64,000 nt of DNA from contig CAYJMG010000004.1 in assembly GCA_964371355.1 (NCBI GenBank), positions 89,368 through 153,367 on the forward strand, read 5' to 3'. Position numbers and translations under genes: made by a program. The DNA is from JACRBR01 sp964371355. Lineage in GTDB: Bacteria; Chloroflexota; Dehalococcoidia; DSTF01; JACRBR01. The notes beneath the pieces were generated by a model. That model had not been told where the DNA came from. It made no database searches and worked only from the letters and a program-made list of their open reading frames with translations. This document shows positions 60,186 to 64,000 of this stretch, piece by piece; position 1 is the first letter of the stretch, and each line of letters begins with the position of its first letter.

Positions 60186-60380
60186 ATGTACCTGCAGCGG
60201 ACCGTGAACGCAATCATTCGCCCCGGCGATGAGTCCGGGTACGCTGCCGAGCGCCCGGAGCTTCACGCGATCACGCGGGCCGCCACCCTCGACGAGGTCG
60301 CAGCCAATCTGCAGGAGGCAGTGGCACTAGCGCTCGAGGACGAGGACCCCGCCGCGCTCGGCCTCGCCCCTTCCCCGTGA
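60186..60380 (+). CDS. HicB-like antitoxin
   Basis: 64 residues. VNAIIRPGDESGYAAERPEL followed by TLDEVAANLQEAVALAL is the degenerate-RNaseH HicB core (strand, GY, then the EALxNxxEA helix). Such proteins neutralise HicA mRNA interferases. No separate DNA-binding domain is attached. The toxin gene downstream appears broken, so this may be an orphan. Confidence 0.75.
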   Translation: MYLQRTVNAIIRPGDESGYAAERPELHAITRAATLDEVAANLQEAVALALEDEDPAALGLAPSP

Positions 60381-60575
60381 TTGGTGCGACGATGGAACTG
60401 GAACCTGCCGTTGTTAGGCTGCGCCGCGGATCAACCGATGGGCGCCAGCCAGACCCTGACCGTGCCCCTGCATCGCGAGCTTGATCCCAGAACCGCCCGC
60501 GCGATCTTCGGGCAGGTCGGCATATGTTCCTCAATCGGATCTGCGGCCGCACTTCTACGAGGACTGATTGGCTAG
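60381..60575 (+). pseudogene. decayed hicA-like toxin gene
   Basis: In this frame the C-terminal half TLTVPLHRELDPRTARAIFG then QVGI matches HicA (conserved VPxHxELxxGTLRxILxQAGI pattern). The expected N-terminal part, ending V-R-L-R-R-G-S, is found only in another frame from ~60393, so a frameshift separates them. The usual catalytic His (RGSHH) is not seen; the local reading is RGST. Hence no intact toxin is encoded. Confidence 0.6.
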
Positions 60576-60599
60576 CCTGCTACACTGACCCCGTCCGAA

Positions 60600-60623
60600 G
60601 GGGCTGATCGCGCTATCAGCCCC
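60600..60623 (+). terminator. hairpin terminator before mfd
   Basis: GGGGCTGAT pairs with ATCAGCCCC around CGCGCT and is followed by CCGTTTGT. It ends 17 bp before the mfd SD. Confidence 0.6.
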
Positions 60624-60648
60624 CGTTTGTGCTGCGCGCGGGAGGCGC

Positions 60649-63600
60649 ATGGACCTTTCGGCGCTGTTGCCCGTCATCGACGGGGCGGTCGCGCTCGACC
60701 GCCTCCGCAGCCGCATGTCCGCCGCGCACTCCCTCACCCTCGGCGTCAGCGATGGCGCGAAGGCCGCCGTCATCGCTGCCCTCGCCGTCACGGCGGACAC
60801 GTCGATCCTTATCATCGCGCCCAAGCCCCAGCACGCCGACGCGCTCGCCGACGAGTTGCGCGCGTGGCTCGGACCCGCGCAGGCCACCCGCGTGCTCGTC
60901 TTCCCGGAGCGCGACGCCCTCCCCTACGAGCGCCTCGCTCCCGACCCCGAGGATGTCACCGCACGCCTCGCCGCCCTCGAGGCGCTGCGCTCCTTGCCGG
61001 GCGCCATCGTCGTGGCATGCGGGGCGGCGGTCGCACAGCGCACGATCTCCCCCGCCGAGCTGCGTACGGCCACCGTCGCGGTCGCGCGCGGCAAGCGCCT
61101 GGACCAGCACGACCTGCTGCGCGCGCTCGACGCCGGCGGCTACCGCATCGAGCCGCAGGTGACGGCGCCCGGCGAGGCCTCGCGCCGCGGCGGCATCGTC
61201 GACCTGTGGCCTCCCGCCGAAGAGCGTCCGCTGCGCATCGAGCTGTTCGGCGACGAGGTCGAGTCGATCCGCGCCTTCGATCCCGCCACCCAGCGCTCGT
61301 CAGAGCAGCGCGACGCCGTGCGCATCGGCCCCGCGCGCGAGCTGGTCATCGACCCGGCCCGCATGCGGCATCTCGCGGAGCGTATGCAGACGCAGGGTCT
61401 GCGCGACGAACAGCGCGAGCGCACCGACCGCGACGTGGCGGCGCTGCTCGAGGGCCAGGCGTTCGCGGGCGACGACGTGTACACAGCCTTCCTGGCGACA
61501 TCGACGCTGCTTGACCACGTGCCGCCGGAGGCCACCGTCATCATCGACGAGCCGGCCGACATCGCCGCGCTGCAGCAGGAGCACGACGAGCAGGCGCACG
61601 AAGCGCGGCGGGAGCTGGAGCTGCGCGGCGAGCTGCCGCACGGCATGCCGGAGCCGCACGCGACGTGGACGGAACTGCGCGACGCCGTCGAGGCGCTGCC
61701 GCGGCGGCTCAGCCTCTCGCGCTGGGCCGTCGGCGACGAGGAGGCGCTCCCGTCCCAGGACGCACAGGCGGCGGTCCGGCTCCCGTTCGGGCCGACGGCG
61801 GCCTACGGCGGGCGGCTGCGCGTGCTGGCCGACGAGCTGACGCAGACGCTGCGGCGCGGCCAGCAGGTCGTGATCATCTCCACGCAGTCGAAGCGGCTGG
61901 CAGACCTGCTTGAGGAGCACGACGTCTTCGCTCGCCTGGCCGAGACGATGGCAGAGCCGCAGCTCGGGCGCGGCGCCCTCACCATCATGCACGGCTCGCT
62001 CCCCCACGGCTGGGCCGTTGGTGAGGAGGGCACAGGCCTCACCCTGCTCACCGACGCCGAGGTCTTCGGCTTCAGCAAGCAGCGCCGCGCCCCGCCCCGC
62101 CGCGGCTCCTCGCGCGAGGCGTTCCTCGCCGATCTCGAGGCCGGCAGCTACGTCGTCCACGTCGAGCATGGCATCGCAAAGTTCGCGGGCCTGGTGCGTC
62201 GTGGCATCGACGGCGCCGAGCGCGAGTACCTGGAGCTGCAGTACGCCGACGGCGACCGGCTGTACGTCCCGGTCGAGCAGGTCGACCGCGTGTCCCGCTA
62301 CGTCGGGCCCAGCGAGCACCGGCCGTCGCTGACCCGGCTGGGGTCGCAGGAGTGGCCGCGGGCGAAGGCCCGCGTGCGTCGCGCCGTGCAGGAGCTTGCG
62401 AAGGAGCTGCTGCAGCTCTACGCCTCCCGCGAGGTGTCGCAGGGACACACATTCCCCACCGACGGCGCGTGGGAGACCGAGCTGTCGGCTTCGTTCCCGT
62501 ACGTCGAGACGCCCGACCAGCAGGCGGCCATCCGCGACGTGAAGCACGACATGGAGGCTGTCCGGCCGATGGACCGGCTCGTCTGCGGCGACGTGGGCTA
62601 CGGCAAGACCGAGGTCGCCGTGCGAGCCGCCTTCAAGGCCGTCGTCGACGGCATGCAGGTCGCCGTCCTCGTCCCGACGACGGTGCTGGCCCAGCAGCAC
62701 TACAACACCTTCCGCCAGCGGCTGGCCGGCTTCCCCGTGCGCGTCGAGGTGCTCTCGCGGTTCCGCAGCGACAAAGACCAGCGCCGGATCGCCGGCGAGT
62801 TGGCGGCGGGGGGCGTGGACGTCGTCATTGGGACGCACCGCCTGCTGCAGAAGGACATCTCGTTCAAGAACCTGGGCCTCATCATCATCGACGAGGAGCA
62901 GCGCTTCGGCGTCACGCACAAGGAGCGCCTCAAGCAGATGCGGAGCGAGGTGGACGTGCTGACGCTGACGGCCACGCCCATCCCCCGCACACTGAACATG
63001 GCCCTCACCGGCATCCGCGACATGTCCACGATCGAGACGCCGCCGGAGGAGCGGCTGCCCATCAAGACCTACGTTACCGAGTTCGACGACCACCTGGTGC
63101 GCGAAGCCATCGTGCGCGAGATGGAGCGCGGCGGTCAGGTGTACTTCGTGCACAACCGCGTGCACAACATCGAGTTGGTCGCCCGCCACCTGCGCGAGAT
63201 CGTCCCCGAGGCGGAGATCCTGATCGGCCACGGGCAGATGCACGAGGACAGCCTCGAGCGCGTCATGCTGGACTTCACCGAGGGCAAGGCCGACGTGCTG
63301 GTGTGCACGACGATCATCGAGTCGGGGCTGGATATCCCGAACGTGAACACGATCGCCATCAACAACGCCGACCGGTTCGGCCTGGCCCAGCTCTACCAGC
63401 TTCGTGGCCGCGTGGGGCGCGGGGCCGCCCGCGCCTACGCCTACCTGCTATACGAGAAGCACCGCGCGCTGAGCGAGGTCGCGCAGAAACGGCTGCAGAC
63501 CATCTTCGAGGCGACGGAGCTGGGCGCCGGCTTCCAGATCGCGCTGCGTGACCTCGAGATCCGCGGCGCCGGTAACCTGCTGGGCGCCGAGCAGTCGGGC

Positions 63601-64000
63601 CAGATCGGGACCGTGGGTTTCGACCTGTATGTGAAGCTGCTGGCCGACGCCGTCGAGGGCCTGAAGGCGCTGGCCCGCGGCGAGCCTCCGCCGCCGCCGA
63701 AACTCCAGCCACCCATCATCATCGACCTGCCGCTCACCGCCTACATCCCCGAGAGCTACATCGGCGACCTCAACCTCCGCCTCGCCCTCTACCAGCGCAT
63801 GGCCGCCGAGGATGGAGCACAGCCGCCCTCGGCTGTGGCCGCAGCGCGGGCTTTGAGCCCGCGCGATGTGACACCTCCCGACACCGCAGCGCGGGCTTTC
63901 AGCCCGCGCGATGTGACACCTCCCGACACCGCAGCGCGGGCTTTCAGCCCGCGCGATGTGACACCTCCCGACACCGCAGCGCGGGCTTTCAGCCCGCGCG
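60649..64000 (+). CDS. mfd: transcription-repair coupling factor Mfd (3' end outside window)
   Basis: Over 1,117 codons. GGGAGG lies 3 nt before the ATG at 60649. N-terminal UvrB-like domains (EASRRGGIVDLWPP), the RNA-polymerase-interacting domain (YVVHVEHGIAKFAGL...EYLELQYADGDRLYVPVEQ), then the RecG-like motor: DRLVCGDVGYGKTEVA, IIDEEQRFGV, TATPIPRTLNM, TTIIESGLDIPN and QLRGRVGRG, and the start of the C-terminal domain (LNLRLALYQRMA). At that point an in-frame array of 15-residue repeats begins and runs off the window. Whether the domain resumes cannot be seen. Confidence 0.96.
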   Translation, partial: MDLSALLPVIDGAVALDRLRSRMSAAHSLTLGVSDGAKAAVIAALAVTADTSILIIAPKPQHADALADELRAWLGPAQATRVLVFPERDALPYERLAPDPEDVTARLAALEALRSLPGAIVVACGAAVAQRTISPAELRTATVAVARGKRLDQHDLLRALDAGGYRIEPQVTAPGEASRRGGIVDLWPPAEERPLRIELFGDEVESIRAFDPATQRSSEQRDAVRIGPARELVIDPARMRHLAERMQTQGLRDEQRERTDRDVAALLEGQAFAGDDVYTAFLATSTLLDHVPPEATVIIDEPADIAALQQEHDEQAHEARRELELRGELPHGMPEPHATWTELRDAVEALPRRLSLSRWAVGDEEALPSQDAQAAVRLPFGPTAAYGGRLRVLADELTQTLRRGQQVVIISTQSKRLADLLEEHDVFARLAETMAEPQLGRGALTIMHGSLPHGWAVGEEGTGLTLLTDAEVFGFSKQRRAPPRRGSSREAFLADLEAGSYVVHVEHGIAKFAGLVRRGIDGAEREYLELQYADGDRLYVPVEQVDRVSRYVGPSEHRPSLTRLGSQEWPRAKARVRRAVQELAKELLQLYASREVSQGHTFPTDGAWETELSASFPYVETPDQQAAIRDVKHDMEAVRPMDRLVCGDVGYGKTEVAVRAAFKAVVDGMQVAVLVPTTVLAQQHYNTFRQRLAGFPVRVEVLSRFRSDKDQRRIAGELAAGGVDVVIGTHRLLQKDISFKNLGLIIIDEEQRFGVTHKERLKQMRSEVDVLTLTATPIPRTLNMALTGIRDMSTIETPPEERLPIKTYVTEFDDHLVREAIVREMERGGQVYFVHNRVHNIELVARHLREIVPEAEILIGHGQMHEDSLERVMLDFTEGKADVLVCTTIIESGLDIPNVNTIAINNADRFGLAQLYQLRGRVGRGAARAYAYLLYEKHRALSEVAQKRLQTIFEATELGAGFQIALRDLEIRGAGNLLGAEQSGQIGTVGFDLYVKLLADAVEGLKALARGEPPPPPKLQPPIIIDLPLTAYIPESYIGDLNLRLALYQRMAAEDGAQPPSAVAAARALSPRDVTPPDTAARAFSPRDVTPPDTAARAFSPRDVTPPDTAARAFSPR
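63841..64000. repeat. 45-bp tandem palindrome repeat inside mfd, 3.6+ copies
   Basis: Units begin at 63841, 63886, 63931 and 63976. Each contains GCGCGGGCT-TTC-AGCCCGCGC (TTG in the first) followed by GATGTGACACCTCCCGACACC. 45 bp is divisible by 3, so the frame stays open and encodes RAFSPRDVTPPDTAA repeats. Just before it CACAGCCG/CGGCTGTG (63818-63837) is another palindrome. Confidence 0.92.

Noticed and set aside
63841..64000. CRISPR array
   Set aside because: The whole 45-bp unit including the would-be spacer is identical between copies and in frame in mfd; no cas genes.

Overview
The window reads as one contig (with a single 10-N scaffold gap at 42537-42546) of a high-GC bacterium, most likely a member of the Chloroflexota or a close relative. 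I infer this from gene content only: a membrane-anchored YvcK, Thr/Pro-rich linkers in secreted proteins, a reduced nuo cluster, and split gatCA/gatB. There is no rRNA in the window to place it more exactly, and the N-gap suggests a draft or metagenome-derived assembly.

Layout. 1-2380 carries the end of dnaX, then ebfC and recR, then a TrmO-like gene. 2477-6602 holds two APH-fold kinases and a GH20 hexosaminidase. 6592-8891 has a retropepsin-like/DUF5678 pair, msrA, ybeY and a DUF4870 gene. 9086-18579 is a minus-strand complex I operon, nuoA-C-D-H-J-K-(DUF2007-like)-L-M-N, without B, E, F, G or I. 18892-22208 has a structured leader with a 29-codon ORF, a DUF5317 gene, a ferredoxin and an aminotransferase operon. 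22339-25288 has two paralogous lipoproteins and gatC-gatA. 25332-32415 has two methyltransferases, a class A PBP and a GH9-like lipoprotein. 32888-34685 has tRNA-Leu and tRNA-Cys, with a 1.48-kb segment bounded by a repeat of the tRNA-Cys 3' end. 34696-42653 is mixed metabolism (PadR regulator with a divergent FAD oxidoreductase, MOSC, SDR). 42654-44148 is a lower-GC accessory patch with a histone-H1-like peptide. 44149-49120 has a 949-residue secreted protein, a CAP protein, a GT39-type glycosyltransferase and tRNA-Leu(UAA). 49276-60157 is housekeeping (gatB, yvcK, folD, acpS, nnrD/E, cysteine desulfurase, a Pth homologue). A decayed hicBA locus and mfd close the window.

Two repeat systems run through the intergenic DNA. 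One is tandem heptamers kept in strict 7-nt phase, mostly of GNNNACA type. The other is short palindromes whose stems differ from copy to copy but which often carry GTAG at one edge, the layout of REP elements. Palindromes of this kind supply coding sequence at three genes: the PadR C-terminus, the last residues and stop of the MOSC protein, and an in-frame 45-bp (15-residue) tandem array inside mfd that runs off the window edge. The other leading oddities are a Pth homologue lacking most catalytic residues, an SD-sequestering hairpin before a 29-codon ORF, and the tRNA-Cys-bounded serine hydrolase segment.
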